A stretch of 24,846 bases of DNA from a virus: the IMG/VR virus record IMGVR_UViG_3300024259_002095, positions 1 through 24,846 of that record, one strand, 5' to 3'. Shown here one piece after another: positions 7,149 to 14,791 of the stretch. Made by a program: the position numbers and the translations under genes. Below the pieces are notes generated by a model that saw only the letters and a list, made by a program, of their open reading frames with translations, searched no databases and was not told where the DNA came from. Position 1 is the stretch's first letter; each line of letters opens with the position of its first letter.

Positions 7149-8155
7149 ATATCATGATTACCGGTTCGCAAGGTTTCATTGGAAGTTACCTTTGCAATGA
7201 GCTACTAAAAGCTGGTCACAATGTCATAGGAATTGACAATTACTCAAAATATGGGAAAATTGTTCGGGCACACGATGATCATCCCTGTTTCACATTCTAC
7301 GAAGAGGATGTCATCGGTCTCGAACAACGAGATTTGGCCAGATTTGGCGATGTCGATGTGATTGTCGGCATGGCAGCAATGATTGGCGGCATTTCTTATT
7401 TCCACAAATATGCGTATGACCTGCTGGCAACGAACGAAAGGATTATGGCGTCGATTTTCGACACAGCAATCCACTTGCACAAAACAAAACAGCTCAAGCG
7501 TATCGTGGTTCTGTCAAGCAGCATGGTTTTCGAATCGACTGATGTGTTTCCAACACCCGAAAGTGTAATTGCCACAACTCCACCACCTTTGAGCACTTAC
7601 GGGTTCCAAAAATTGGCTTGCGAGTACTTTTGCAAGGGTGCCAATGAGCAATACAACCTTCCCTACACGATTATTCGGCCATTCAATTGTGTCGGTGTTG
7701 GAGAAGACAAAGCCCTGGGCGAAGAAGTGGTCACAAGTGGCAATGTTGAGATGATGATGAGTCATGTTTTGCCTGATCTAATCAACAAGGTTGTCAAAGG
7801 TCAATATCCGCTACGTTTGCTAGGCCAGGGAAACCAGGTTCGTTGCTACACCAACGGAAAAGACATCGCAAGAGGAATTCGGGTAGCCATTGAGTCACAG
7901 GCTGCCGAAAACGAAGATTTCAACATATCAACGAGACAACCAACAACAGTAAAAGAGCTCGCGACAGTTGTTTGGGAAGAATTGGGCGATCCAAGGCCGC
8001 TACTTTTTGAACATGATGAGCCATTTGACTATGATGTACAGAAGAGGGTCCCAGACGTTCAAAAAGCAACGGATGTATTGGGCTTTACAGCGGACATTTC
8101 GTTGCGAGAATCAGTAAGGGAGGTAATTGAATATGTCAGAACACAAAAAGCCTGA
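7145..8155 (+). CDS. NAD-dependent nucleotide-sugar epimerase/dehydratase (extended SDR)
   Basis: 336 residues; ATG 7145 overlaps the previous stop (ATGA). It starts with the nucleotide-binding motif ITGSQGFIGSYL (5-16), then the catalytic Ser in VLSSSMVFE (122-130) and YxxxK as YGFQK (Y152, K156). RPFNCVGVGE matches the substrate-binding region of UDP-glucose 4-epimerase-like enzymes, and RCYTNGKDIARG corresponds to their R-x-(F/Y)-x-x-x-x-D substrate segment. Length is normal for the family. Direct coupling to the dehydrogenase gene suggests it acts on the same nucleotide sugar (for example epimerisation of a uronate), but this is inference; the sequence alone does not separate epimerase from decarboxylase or dehydratase. 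Confidence 0.83.
   Translation: MNIMITGSQGFIGSYLCNELLKAGHNVIGIDNYSKYGKIVRAHDDHPCFTFYEEDVIGLEQRDLARFGDVDVIVGMAAMIGGISYFHKYAYDLLATNERIMASIFDTAIHLHKTKQLKRIVVLSSSMVFESTDVFPTPESVIATTPPPLSTYGFQKLACEYFCKGANEQYNLPYTIIRPFNCVGVGEDKALGEEVVTSGNVEMMMSHVLPDLINKVVKGQYPLRLLGQGNQVRCYTNGKDIARGIRVAIESQAAENEDFNISTRQPTTVKELATVVWEELGDPRPLLFEHDEPFDYDVQKRVPDVQKATDVLGFTADISLRESVREVIEYVRTQKA
8116..8123 (+). promoter_or_regulatory. Ribosome binding site that fixes the start at 8133
   Basis: AAGGGAGG lies 9 bases before ATG 8133 and only 3 before the alternative TTG 8127, so ATG 8133 is preferred. Confidence 0.7.
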
Positions 8156-8930
8156 ATTATCGGTAATTTTGCCGAGTATCAGACCAGAACGCCTTCCAGG
8201 CTTTTACAAATCGCTATGTGAGTCGACATCGCTTCAGTTTGAGCTAATTGTGGTCGGTCCTAATCCACTTCCGGAAGAATTGCTGCAATATCGAAACATA
8301 AAGTACGTACGAGATTTTGGACACCCAACTCGGGCCCAAAATATTGCACTTCTCGTCGCTGAAGGCGAGATTGTGACATGGCAGGCTGATGATGCAATCA
8401 TGCTGCCTGGTTCTGTCGATGCAAACATGAAAATCCTTCGAGAAATGGGCGGAAATCCACTAAATGTGGTAATTGCAAAATACCAGGAAGGTCAAGTTGG
8501 AAGTGTGGACAGGGATCGGCAACATGACGACTCATATTTCAAGATTGCAGCCGGTCCTGCGGCATCACCGTACCTCCCACCAGATTGGTGGCTCTTCAAC
8601 GTCGCGTTTATGCACCGTTCGTTCTTGGAAGCCCTCGGAGGGTTCAACTCTGAATTCGAAGGGACCTGGTCATCACAAACTGACCTTGCAATCCGTGCCC
8701 AGGCCGCCGGCGCCATCGTAAAGATGTCAGGAATCGCATGCATGATTTGCGACCACATGCCAGGAACAACAGGCGACCACGAACCGATTCATAATTGTCA
8801 AACATTCCACGATGAGCCACTTCTCCACGCGAAATACAGAAATAATGAGTGGCCGAAGAATGAATCGATTGCCGCCGAGATAATGAATTGGAAAAATGTC
8901 GAAACTGTATGGACTCGGAGGTTCAAGTGA
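8133..8930 (+). CDS. Family-2 glycosyltransferase, paralogue 2
   Basis: 265 residues from ATG 8133, overlapping the epimerase gene by 23 bases. GT-A pattern: LSVILPSIRPERL at the N-terminus, RDFGHPTRAQN (60-70) shared with paralogues 1 and 3, and the acidic motif in WQADDAIM (83-90). ALGGFNSEFEG matches the LGG-D/N-F segment of the other copies. The C-terminal part repeats the paralogue signature HNCQTFHDEPLLHAKY and ends with VWTRRFK. The EPIHNCQTFH block is nearly the same as GPIHNAQIFH in paralogue 1, so the two probably share part of their acceptor or donor site. No membrane segment. Donor unknown. Confidence 0.82.
   Translation: MSEHKKPELSVILPSIRPERLPGFYKSLCESTSLQFELIVVGPNPLPEELLQYRNIKYVRDFGHPTRAQNIALLVAEGEIVTWQADDAIMLPGSVDANMKILREMGGNPLNVVIAKYQEGQVGSVDRDRQHDDSYFKIAAGPAASPYLPPDWWLFNVAFMHRSFLEALGGFNSEFEGTWSSQTDLAIRAQAAGAIVKMSGIACMICDHMPGTTGDHEPIHNCQTFHDEPLLHAKYRNNEWPKNESIAAEIMNWKNVETVWTRRFK
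8917..8921 (+). promoter_or_regulatory. Ribosome binding site that selects the GTG start at 8927
   Basis: GGAGG lies 5 bases before GTG 8927. That GTG overlaps the previous stop (GTGA), a typical coupling arrangement. It is far better placed than the TTG at 8888. Confidence 0.7.
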
Positions 8931-9712
8931 AGCCAGTTTTGTCGCTTTTGGTCTCAGGTATCAGAAATGATAACTGGGGCAACGTTTATAAACAAATGTT
9001 GCTATCATGCGATCGTCACCCATTTGAAATTGTGTTTGTTTCGCCATATCCGATGCCTGCCGATTTACGTGGGCTGTCAAATGTTCAATATTCGCAGGAT
9101 TTTGGTTGCCCTTCACGATGTCTTCAAAAAGCAAGCACGCTTGCACAAGGAAAGTACATCGCCGCTGCCTCAGACGATGTAATCATCAACGAGAAGGAAT
9201 TTAGCAATTGCATTGACCTTCTTGAACAAAATGACAGCGAAAAAGACATCATTGCATTGAAATATACCGAAGGGCAGAATTTCAATGCCAATTTGGCCGA
9301 TTTCAAGCCAAGTTATTGGAATGCACACCACCATGACAGTCTCCGGATACCCGGAGTTCATCCAGATTGGAAGATTTGCCTAATGTTTATGATGAGTGTG
9401 GAAAGGTTCAGAGGTTTGGGCGGTTTGGACTGCAGGTTCGAACATTTCAACTTGAATTTGCACGATTTTGCCTTTCGGGCCCAAAGAAGTGGTTCAAAAG
9501 TGATAACGTCAGACAATTTTGTAACAAAGCACGATTGGGAACCCGGCAGAGACCAAAATAATAGCCCAATCATTGCGGCATACTATCAGAACGATTTACC
9601 GCTGTTCAATAGCATTTATGGGCACGCGTTTACGTCACATCATCGTCCAGTTTGCATACGGTACGACAATTGGATACGCCAACCAGAAAAATGGGCCAGG
9701 AGATTTGGATAA
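8927..9712 (+). CDS. Family-2 glycosyltransferase, paralogue 3
   Basis: 261 residues from GTG 8927, starting KPVLSLLVSGIRNDNW, which lines up with the N-terminus of paralogue 1 (FFLPGIRTHFW). Shared landmarks: QDFGCPSRCLQ (57-67), the acidic motif in ASDDVI (81-86), LGGLDCRFEHFNLNLHDFAF (parallel to FDAQFEYLNHPLHDFAF in paralogue 1) and a C-terminal DNW...WARRFG. Paralogues 1 and 3 are therefore closer to each other than to 2. The HNxQxFHD block is replaced by NSPIIAAYYQNDLPLF, so specificity may differ. It is followed at once (TAATG overlap) by a methyltransferase, which may act on the same glycan or sugar. Confidence 0.82.
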   Translation: MKPVLSLLVSGIRNDNWGNVYKQMLLSCDRHPFEIVFVSPYPMPADLRGLSNVQYSQDFGCPSRCLQKASTLAQGKYIAAASDDVIINEKEFSNCIDLLEQNDSEKDIIALKYTEGQNFNANLADFKPSYWNAHHHDSLRIPGVHPDWKICLMFMMSVERFRGLGGLDCRFEHFNLNLHDFAFRAQRSGSKVITSDNFVTKHDWEPGRDQNNSPIIAAYYQNDLPLFNSIYGHAFTSHHRPVCIRYDNWIRQPEKWARRFG

Positions 9713-10287
9713 TGAGTATTTTGAAGAAAAATGGCTGCAAAATCAACGTCGGTTGCGGCGACCGGAAAATGTGGGGCTACACGAACGTGGATATTCGTCC
9801 AGACGTTCAACCCGATGTTGTTTGTGACATTTCAAAGTTATCGACCAAGTTTTCTGATGCGAAAGTGATTTATGCTGCCCATGTTTTGGAACATTTCCCG
9901 TTGAAGGCATCAAAATTTGCCCCGACAACATACAAGGACATTCTTGCCGACTGGTTTGAAGCTTTGGGTAAAGGTGGAACATTGCGTTTGGCCGTTCCAA
10001 ACATGCGTGCTGCGTGTGATCGATACTTGGCAACCGGCAACCTCGCGGAGGTCCAGGCTTTCTTTTTTGGCGGCCAAAAATACGATTTTGACTTTCATTT
10101 TCACGGGTGGGACTTCGATACATTGAAATATGATCTTGAACAGGCCGGATTTAGTGATGTGAAAGGATACGATTGGCGAAAGACTGACCATTTTTATGTG
10201 GACGATTACAGTCAGGCATATTTGCCCCACATGGATAAATCGACCGGGCTGCTTATGTCGTTGAATGTTGAGGCAAAGAAATTATGA
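9712..10287 (+). CDS. Class I SAM-dependent methyltransferase
   Basis: 191 residues from ATG 9712, overlapping the previous stop as TAATG, with CAGGAGA upstream. The longer frame from 9652 has no ribosome site. SAM-binding motif I is INVGCGDRK (11-19), followed by GYTNVDIRP (motif II region, with an acidic residue for the ribose hydroxyls) and ISKLSTKFSDAKVIYAAHVLEHF-type sequence (motif IV region; the A-x-H-V-L-E-H is common in methyltransferase type 11 proteins). KGGTLRLAVPNM is the post-IV strand. Many such proteins sit in polysaccharide clusters and O-methylate sugars. Target here unknown; between a glycosyltransferase and the GDP-sugar genes, a sugar hydroxyl is the natural guess. Confidence 0.78.
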   Translation: MSILKKNGCKINVGCGDRKMWGYTNVDIRPDVQPDVVCDISKLSTKFSDAKVIYAAHVLEHFPLKASKFAPTTYKDILADWFEALGKGGTLRLAVPNMRAACDRYLATGNLAEVQAFFFGGQKYDFDFHFHGWDFDTLKYDLEQAGFSDVKGYDWRKTDHFYVDDYSQAYLPHMDKSTGLLMSLNVEAKKL

Positions 10288-11207
10288 AAAAATTGGTATT
10301 GGTCACAGGCGGTAATGGGTTGGTCGGCAATGCTATCAGAAGGTTAGCTGGCTATCATTCTCAATTTGATGTAATCTTCGCGGCCCGGGAAAATTGGGAT
10401 CTGACAGAGCAAGATGGTGTCAAAGACATGTTTGATTGTTATAAGCCAAATTATGTCATCCATACTGCTGCCCGTGTCGGAGGGATTGCGAAAAACCTTG
10501 AAACGCCAGCGCAGCAATTTTTTGACAATGTCATGATGAACACGATGATCATTGATGAGGCCTACAAGCATGGCGTCGAAAAGTTGATTGCGTTTTCATC
10601 TGTATGTGCCTTTCCTGATGTGGAAACGATGACAGAATCGGTCCTACACGATGGTCCTCCTTTCCCGGCACATGGAGCTTACGCTCATGCCAAGAGAATG
10701 GTTGATGTCCAAATTGAGGCCTACAGGAAGCAATACGGCGTAAACTACTGCTCGATCATCCCAGGAAACATCTTCGGCCCGAATGACAACTTTGACTTTG
10801 CCCATGGGCATGTCGTGCCATCCTTGATTCATAAGGCATACTTGGCAAGAGAAAATGGAACCAGTTTGCAAGCATGGGGCGATGGCTCTCCTCGTCGTGA
10901 ATTTATCTACGTTGATGATTTGGCGGAAGCATGCTTCGAATTGCTAGCGTCGGTGGATGATTTGCCGCAGAAACTGATTGTGTCAGGCGATGAACTGGAA
11001 ATCAGGAAGCTGGTTGAGACGGTGGCAGAATATTTCAATGTTAGTGTTGATTGGGATACGTCAAAGCCGAACGGGCAACTCCGTCGCCAAACGGTAAGTG
11101 AATACTTTGATGATTTGTTCCCAACATTTGTACGGACACCAATCGTTTGGGCAATTGTTAACACTTCAAAATGGTTTGAAGAAAACTTTGAGCATGCGAG
11201 GAAGTAA
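10284..11207 (+). CDS. fcl: GDP-keto-sugar 3,5-epimerase/reductase, GDP-fucose or GDP-colitose synthase type
   Basis: 307 residues; ATG 10284 overlaps the previous stop (ATGA). Extended SDR with VTGGNGLVG (7-15), ARVGGIAKN (63-71), SSVCAFP (105-111), YAHAK (Y133, K137), NIFGPNDNFD (162-171), GHVVPS (175-180), RREFIYVDDLA and KPNGQLRR. These are the hallmarks of GDP-L-fucose synthase, including the Cys (C108) and His (H176) used for epimerisation in the E. coli enzyme. It should take a GDP-4-keto-6-deoxy or 3,6-dideoxy sugar to the L-configured reduced product with NADPH. The ColD-type dehydratase two genes on argues for the GDP-colitose synthase (ColC) role; the sequence alone does not separate the two. 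Family call very secure. Confidence 0.9.
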   Translation: MKKLVLVTGGNGLVGNAIRRLAGYHSQFDVIFAARENWDLTEQDGVKDMFDCYKPNYVIHTAARVGGIAKNLETPAQQFFDNVMMNTMIIDEAYKHGVEKLIAFSSVCAFPDVETMTESVLHDGPPFPAHGAYAHAKRMVDVQIEAYRKQYGVNYCSIIPGNIFGPNDNFDFAHGHVVPSLIHKAYLARENGTSLQAWGDGSPRREFIYVDDLAEACFELLASVDDLPQKLIVSGDELEIRKLVETVAEYFNVSVDWDTSKPNGQLRRQTVSEYFDDLFPTFVRTPIVWAIVNTSKWFEENFEHARK

Positions 11208-12205
11208 TGAAACGCGCACTCGTGACGGGGATCAACGGGCAAGATGGAAGTTATCTTGCCGAATATCTCCTCGAATTGGGGTACAATGTTCATGGTACAC
11301 TCAAACGAAACTCAATCGCAGAAAACCAATCTGCTCGTCTGAACGACGGAACTTACGCAAAAATCAAAGAAAACCTGCAGTTTGCCGATGTGACAGACAT
11401 GGCATCGTTGGTTCGTGTTGTGATGGATGTGAAACCTCATGAGATTTACAATCTGGCGGCTCAAAGTCATGTGAAGGTAAGTTTCGACCAGCCGTTGTAT
11501 ACAATCCAGGCAACTGGTTTGGGCGTGATGAATTTGCTGGAAGCGACGCGACTCTGTTATCCCTCGGCCAAGATTTATCAGGCAAGCAGCTCTGAAATGT
11601 TTGGCAACAACATTGATCCGGATGGATTCCAAAGAGAGACAACACCAATGTCTCCTGTCAGCCCGTACGGTTGTGCAAAACAAATGGCCTACTCATTGAT
11701 GAGGTGCTATAGGGAATCGTACAACATGTTTCTGTCGAACGGTATTCTGTTCAATCATGAGTCACCCCGCCGAGGTGCCAATTTCGTGACGAATAAGGTC
11801 GTCATCGGTGCAGTTCGAATCAAAAAAGGTTTGATGAAAGAGCTCCGTTTAGGAAACCTAGATGCAACACGGGACTGGGGTCATGCCAAAGATTATGTTA
11901 GGGCGATGCATGCGATTTTGCAGTTGGATGAGTGTGACGATTTTGTCATGGCCACCGGTCGTTCAAATTCAGTTAGGCATCTTTGCGAATATGTTTTCAA
12001 TTACCTAGATTTGAATTATAATGACCATGTGGTTGTTGACCCACGGTTCGTGAGACCACTTGAGTTGCACAACCTAAAAGGTGATGCCTCAAAGCTTCTA
12101 GGAAAAATAGGCCCAACAACAAAAACGAACTTTCAATTTGAGTACACATTCGAATCTATGTTGGACGAAATGATTGAATATTGGATGGAGAAAATTGATG
12201 AATAA
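11207..12205 (+). CDS. gmd: GDP-mannose 4,6-dehydratase
   Basis: 332 residues; ATG 11207 shares a base with the previous stop (TAATG). Landmarks: VTGINGQDGSYLAEYLL (6-22), NLAAQSHVKVSF (82-93), SSSEMFG (127-133) with the catalytic Ser/Glu, YGCAK (Y154, K158), FNHESPRRG (182-190) and LGNLDATRDWGHAKDYV (215-231). All are diagnostic for Gmd, which converts GDP-D-mannose to GDP-4-keto-6-deoxy-D-mannose with bound NADP. Length is slightly below the usual 345-375, mainly in loops. It supplies the substrate of both neighbours: the reductase before it and the ColD-type dehydratase after it. Mannose-1-phosphate guanylyltransferase is not in the window, so GDP-mannose must come from the host or from another phage gene. 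Confidence 0.95.
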   Translation: MKRALVTGINGQDGSYLAEYLLELGYNVHGTLKRNSIAENQSARLNDGTYAKIKENLQFADVTDMASLVRVVMDVKPHEIYNLAAQSHVKVSFDQPLYTIQATGLGVMNLLEATRLCYPSAKIYQASSSEMFGNNIDPDGFQRETTPMSPVSPYGCAKQMAYSLMRCYRESYNMFLSNGILFNHESPRRGANFVTNKVVIGAVRIKKGLMKELRLGNLDATRDWGHAKDYVRAMHAILQLDECDDFVMATGRSNSVRHLCEYVFNYLDLNYNDHVVVDPRFVRPLELHNLKGDASKLLGKIGPTTKTNFQFEYTFESMLDEMIEYWMEKIDE

Positions 12206-13364
12206 AATTGAGTACCCACTGGCAAAAGATACGATTAGCGATCACGATATCGATAATCTTATCAATTGGCTGAAAACATATCCTCGCCTGACAAAGGGCG
12301 AACTAACGGTAAAGTTTGAGAAAGCATGGGCGAAATACATCGGTACGAAGTACTCTGTGTTTTGCAACTCCGGCTCTTCTGCAAACCTGCTGATGGCGTA
12401 CGCCGCAAAGGTTGCAAAGCCAAGAAACATGAAGGTCGTCGTCCCATCGGTGGGATGGGTCACAACAATCGCACCATTCATGCAATTTGGTTTCGACCCG
12501 ATCATGGTTGGCGCCGATGCAAAAACGTATGGAATCGATCTCGACGACCTCGAAAAAGTGTGTATCGAAGAGGATCCGGCAACGGTAATTTTTGTGCAGG
12601 TTCTCGGTATCCCGCATGACGCTGAAAGATTGCATGCCCTCTCAAAGAAATACAACTTCACTTTGCTTGAGGACGGCTGCGCAGCTCTCGGTGCTGAATA
12701 TGCAAACGGCAAGAAGGTGGGAACGGTTGGCAAAATGTCGAGCTTCTCATTCTACTTTGGGCATCAGTTGGCGACAATTGAAGGTGGTATGGTGAACACC
12801 GACGATTTCGAAACATACCAAATGTTGCTCATGCTCCGAAGTCACGGCTGGGGAAAGGATCTTGATGAGTCAGTGTACGACGGGTTGGTTGAAGAAAATG
12901 GAGTTGATGACTTCCACAAACCGTTCACATTCTTCGTTCCAGGATTCAACTTGAGGGCGACAGACTTACAGGCATTCATTGGAATCGACCAGGTCAAGAA
13001 AGCACCTTGGGTATCAGAGGCCAGAGAGAGAAATCACAAGCGCTACGCGGAAAACCTACGAGGAACTTTCAAGTTTCAAGATTGGGGAACCAACAAGCCG
13101 GTCTCAATCTCGTTTGGTCTCCTGGCAAAAGACAAGGCACAACGAACGAAAATTGTGAAGATGCTACGGGTTGCCGGCGTCGAAACAAGAATCTTCAGCG
13201 CAGGAAACTTAGGAAAGCACCCATTCTGGAAGGCGGAATACGGTGAGTTTAGTCATCCCGTTTCAGATGAGATTCATGATTGTGGGTTCTTTTTACCCAA
13301 CAATCCAGAGTTAGGTACGGAAGACATCGATAGAATCTGCGACCTTGTCAAGTGTGTGCTATGA
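12198..13364 (+). CDS. colD: GDP-4-keto-6-deoxy-D-mannose 3-dehydratase (ColD type)
   Basis: 388 residues from ATG 12198, with GGAG 7 bases upstream and an 8-base overlap with gmd. The fold is that of DegT/DnrJ/EryC1 PLP enzymes: NSGSSANLL (57-65), LLEDGCAALGAEY (156-168) with the pyridine-binding Asp159, and SFSFYFGHQLATIEGGM (182-198). In sugar aminotransferases the last motif holds a Lys that binds PLP (SFxxxK); here it is His189. That Lys-to-His change is the known signature of ColD, where the His is the base that removes the C3 hydroxyl of GDP-4-keto-6-deoxymannose, giving the 3,6-dideoxy sugar with glutamate as amino donor. E. coli ColD has its active His at 188 and a similar length. 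Perosamine synthase is excluded by the missing Lys. Confidence 0.92.
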   Translation: MNKIEYPLAKDTISDHDIDNLINWLKTYPRLTKGELTVKFEKAWAKYIGTKYSVFCNSGSSANLLMAYAAKVAKPRNMKVVVPSVGWVTTIAPFMQFGFDPIMVGADAKTYGIDLDDLEKVCIEEDPATVIFVQVLGIPHDAERLHALSKKYNFTLLEDGCAALGAEYANGKKVGTVGKMSSFSFYFGHQLATIEGGMVNTDDFETYQMLLMLRSHGWGKDLDESVYDGLVEENGVDDFHKPFTFFVPGFNLRATDLQAFIGIDQVKKAPWVSEARERNHKRYAENLRGTFKFQDWGTNKPVSISFGLLAKDKAQRTKIVKMLRVAGVETRIFSAGNLGKHPFWKAEYGEFSHPVSDEIHDCGFFLPNNPELGTEDIDRICDLVKCVL

Positions 13365-14092
13365 AATTTTTAGTAATTGGTGAATCATGTTTGGACGTCT
13401 TCGTATACGGCAACGTAGTGCGACTCGCCCCGGAGTCGCCAGTTCCTGTTTTCAATAGCATCAAAAGTGTTGAGAACCTTGGGATGGCTTCAAATGTTGC
13501 CGCCAACATGAGAGTTTTGGGTTGCGATACGGAGCTATACACAAATGATAATGCCGAGTGTATCAAGAAGATTCGTTACGTAGAAACGAAATCGAATCAT
13601 ATGTTCCTCAGGGTCGACGAGAACGATGAAAAGTATGGTAACGCCCTGCTTCGAGGTATTGATTTCTCGAAATATGATTGCGTCGTGATATCTGATTATG
13701 ACAAAGGCTGGTTGTCGACGAATCAAATCAACTTCATCGGGCGCAAATCGAAAATCTCAATCCTCGATACAAAAAAGATTCTTGGTGAATGGGCATATTC
13801 AATCTCATTCATCAAAATCAATGAGACGGAGTATGCACGTACAAAATCAGTTCTTGGTGAAGACATCATTGAAAATCTAATCGTGACATTGGGCCCTCGT
13901 GGTGCAATGTATCGAGGAACTGTGTATCCAACGCCAACGGTGAATCGAGTTGATTCTGCTGGTGCTGGTGACTCATTCGTTTCTGCATTCGCAAAGACAT
14001 TTACTGAAACAGGTGATGTTCAGGCTGCTATTGAAAAGGGAAATGAAATTGCATCAATCGTTGTCCAGAAAAAAGGGGTATCAACGATATGA
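13361..14092 (+). CDS. Heptose-7-phosphate kinase-like protein (PfkB family, HldE N-terminal domain)
   Basis: 243 residues from ATG 13361 (ATGA overlap with colD). It keeps the HldE kinase landmarks: GESCLDVFVYG (7-17), RLAPESPVPVF (21-31), GMASNVAANM (41-50), SDYDKG (111-116), KINETE (153-158) and the anion-hole/catalytic segment DSAGAGDSF (198-206, with D204 as the likely base). It should phosphorylate C1 of D-glycero-D-manno-heptose 7-phosphate, a step toward ADP- or GDP-heptose. HldE kinase domains are about 310 residues; this one is shorter, chiefly in the middle between ribokinase motifs. The nucleotidyltransferase half is a separate gene directly downstream. The isomerase GmhA is not in the window. 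Confidence 0.82.
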   Translation: MKFLVIGESCLDVFVYGNVVRLAPESPVPVFNSIKSVENLGMASNVAANMRVLGCDTELYTNDNAECIKKIRYVETKSNHMFLRVDENDEKYGNALLRGIDFSKYDCVVISDYDKGWLSTNQINFIGRKSKISILDTKKILGEWAYSISFIKINETEYARTKSVLGEDIIENLIVTLGPRGAMYRGTVYPTPTVNRVDSAGAGDSFVSAFAKTFTETGDVQAAIEKGNEIASIVVQKKGVSTI

Positions 14093-14487
14093 GCCCAACC
14101 GTCATTTGGACAAATGGATGCTTCGATATTTTGCACGTGGGACATCTTGCAATGTTGGAATACGCAAAAAGCAAAGGCCAATTTCTTGTCGTTGGTGTCG
14201 ATACCGATGAGAGGGTCTCTGAAAACAAGGGACCCCTCCGACCCCACAATGATCTTGTGAACAGGATGAGAATGCTTCGTGCATTGGAATGTGTTGATGT
14301 CGTTGTGTGTTACGGCTCGGATGAAGAAATGTGCCAAGAAATCGAAAACTGGAAAGCCGACAAAATCGTTGTCGGCAGCGAGTATGACGGAAGGCGGGTT
14401 GTTGGCTCACATTTGGCTGAGGTCGACTATTTTCCTAGGATAGGAACGCATTCATCAACGGAGGCAATAAATGCGCTACGTATTTGA
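14089..14487 (+). CDS. rfaE2: Heptose-1-phosphate nucleotidyltransferase-like protein (RfaE2 / HldE C-terminal domain)
   Basis: 132 residues; ATG 14089 overlaps the kinase stop (ATGA), with AAAAGGGG upstream. Cytidylyltransferase-fold protein: VIWTNGCFDILHVGHL (5-20) holds the HxGH nucleotide-binding motif (H16, H19); VVGVDTDERV (34-43), KIVVGSEYD (92-100) and the closing HSSTEAI (121-127) follow RfaE2/HldE. Such enzymes join heptose 1-phosphate to a nucleotide (ADP for LPS core, GDP in capsule or S-layer pathways); the nucleotide cannot be decided from these motifs alone. It forms a split HldE with the previous gene. Confidence 0.85.
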   Translation: MSPTVIWTNGCFDILHVGHLAMLEYAKSKGQFLVVGVDTDERVSENKGPLRPHNDLVNRMRMLRALECVDVVVCYGSDEEMCQEIENWKADKIVVGSEYDGRRVVGSHLAEVDYFPRIGTHSSTEAINALRI

Positions 14488-14791
14488 TCTGGACGGAACA
14501 CTGTGCACGACAACTGACGGTGATTACAATGTAGCGCGTCCACACAGGGACCGAATTGCACGAGTCAATAAGCTGTTTGAATCCGGCCATAGCATTACTA
14601 TCTATACGGCCCGAGGTATGGGCCGCAACAAAGATAACCAAGTAGCTGCAATAACGCAGTTTTATGATTTGACACTGGCTCAACTGTACGACTGGGGAGT
14701 CAAATTTCATGATCTCCGACTAGGAAAACCGAGTGGTGACATATACATTGACGATAAAGGAATGAAAGATGCCGAATTCTTTGCCGATTAA
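14471..14791 (+). CDS. HAD phosphatase, capsule-biosynthesis EcbF/BcbF type
   Basis: 106 residues from ATG 14471, with GGAGG 6 bases upstream; overlaps rfaE2 by 17 bases. Minimal HAD core without a cap: FDLDGTLC (5-12) with nucleophile D6 and acid/base D8, IYTARG (44-49) with the motif II Thr, K86 in GKPSGD, and IYIDDKG (91-97) with the metal-binding Asp pair. Arrangement and length match small phosphatases of capsule and surface-sugar clusters. It sits directly after the heptose kinase and nucleotidyltransferase, so a role as the heptose bisphosphate phosphatase (GmhB step) is possible, but GmhB has a different, zinc-containing sequence; substrate remains open. Confidence 0.8.
   Translation: MRYVFDLDGTLCTTTDGDYNVARPHRDRIARVNKLFESGHSITIYTARGMGRNKDNQVAAITQFYDLTLAQLYDWGVKFHDLRLGKPSGDIYIDDKGMKDAEFFAD

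Noticed and set aside
12242-12733. 163-residue minus-strand frame
   Set aside because: It is a shadow of colD, whose protein motifs are unmistakable.
12198-13364. GDP-perosamine synthase or another sugar aminotransferase
   Set aside because: The PLP-binding Lys is replaced by His189 in the SFYFGHQ motif, which fits the ColD dehydratase and not an aminotransferase.
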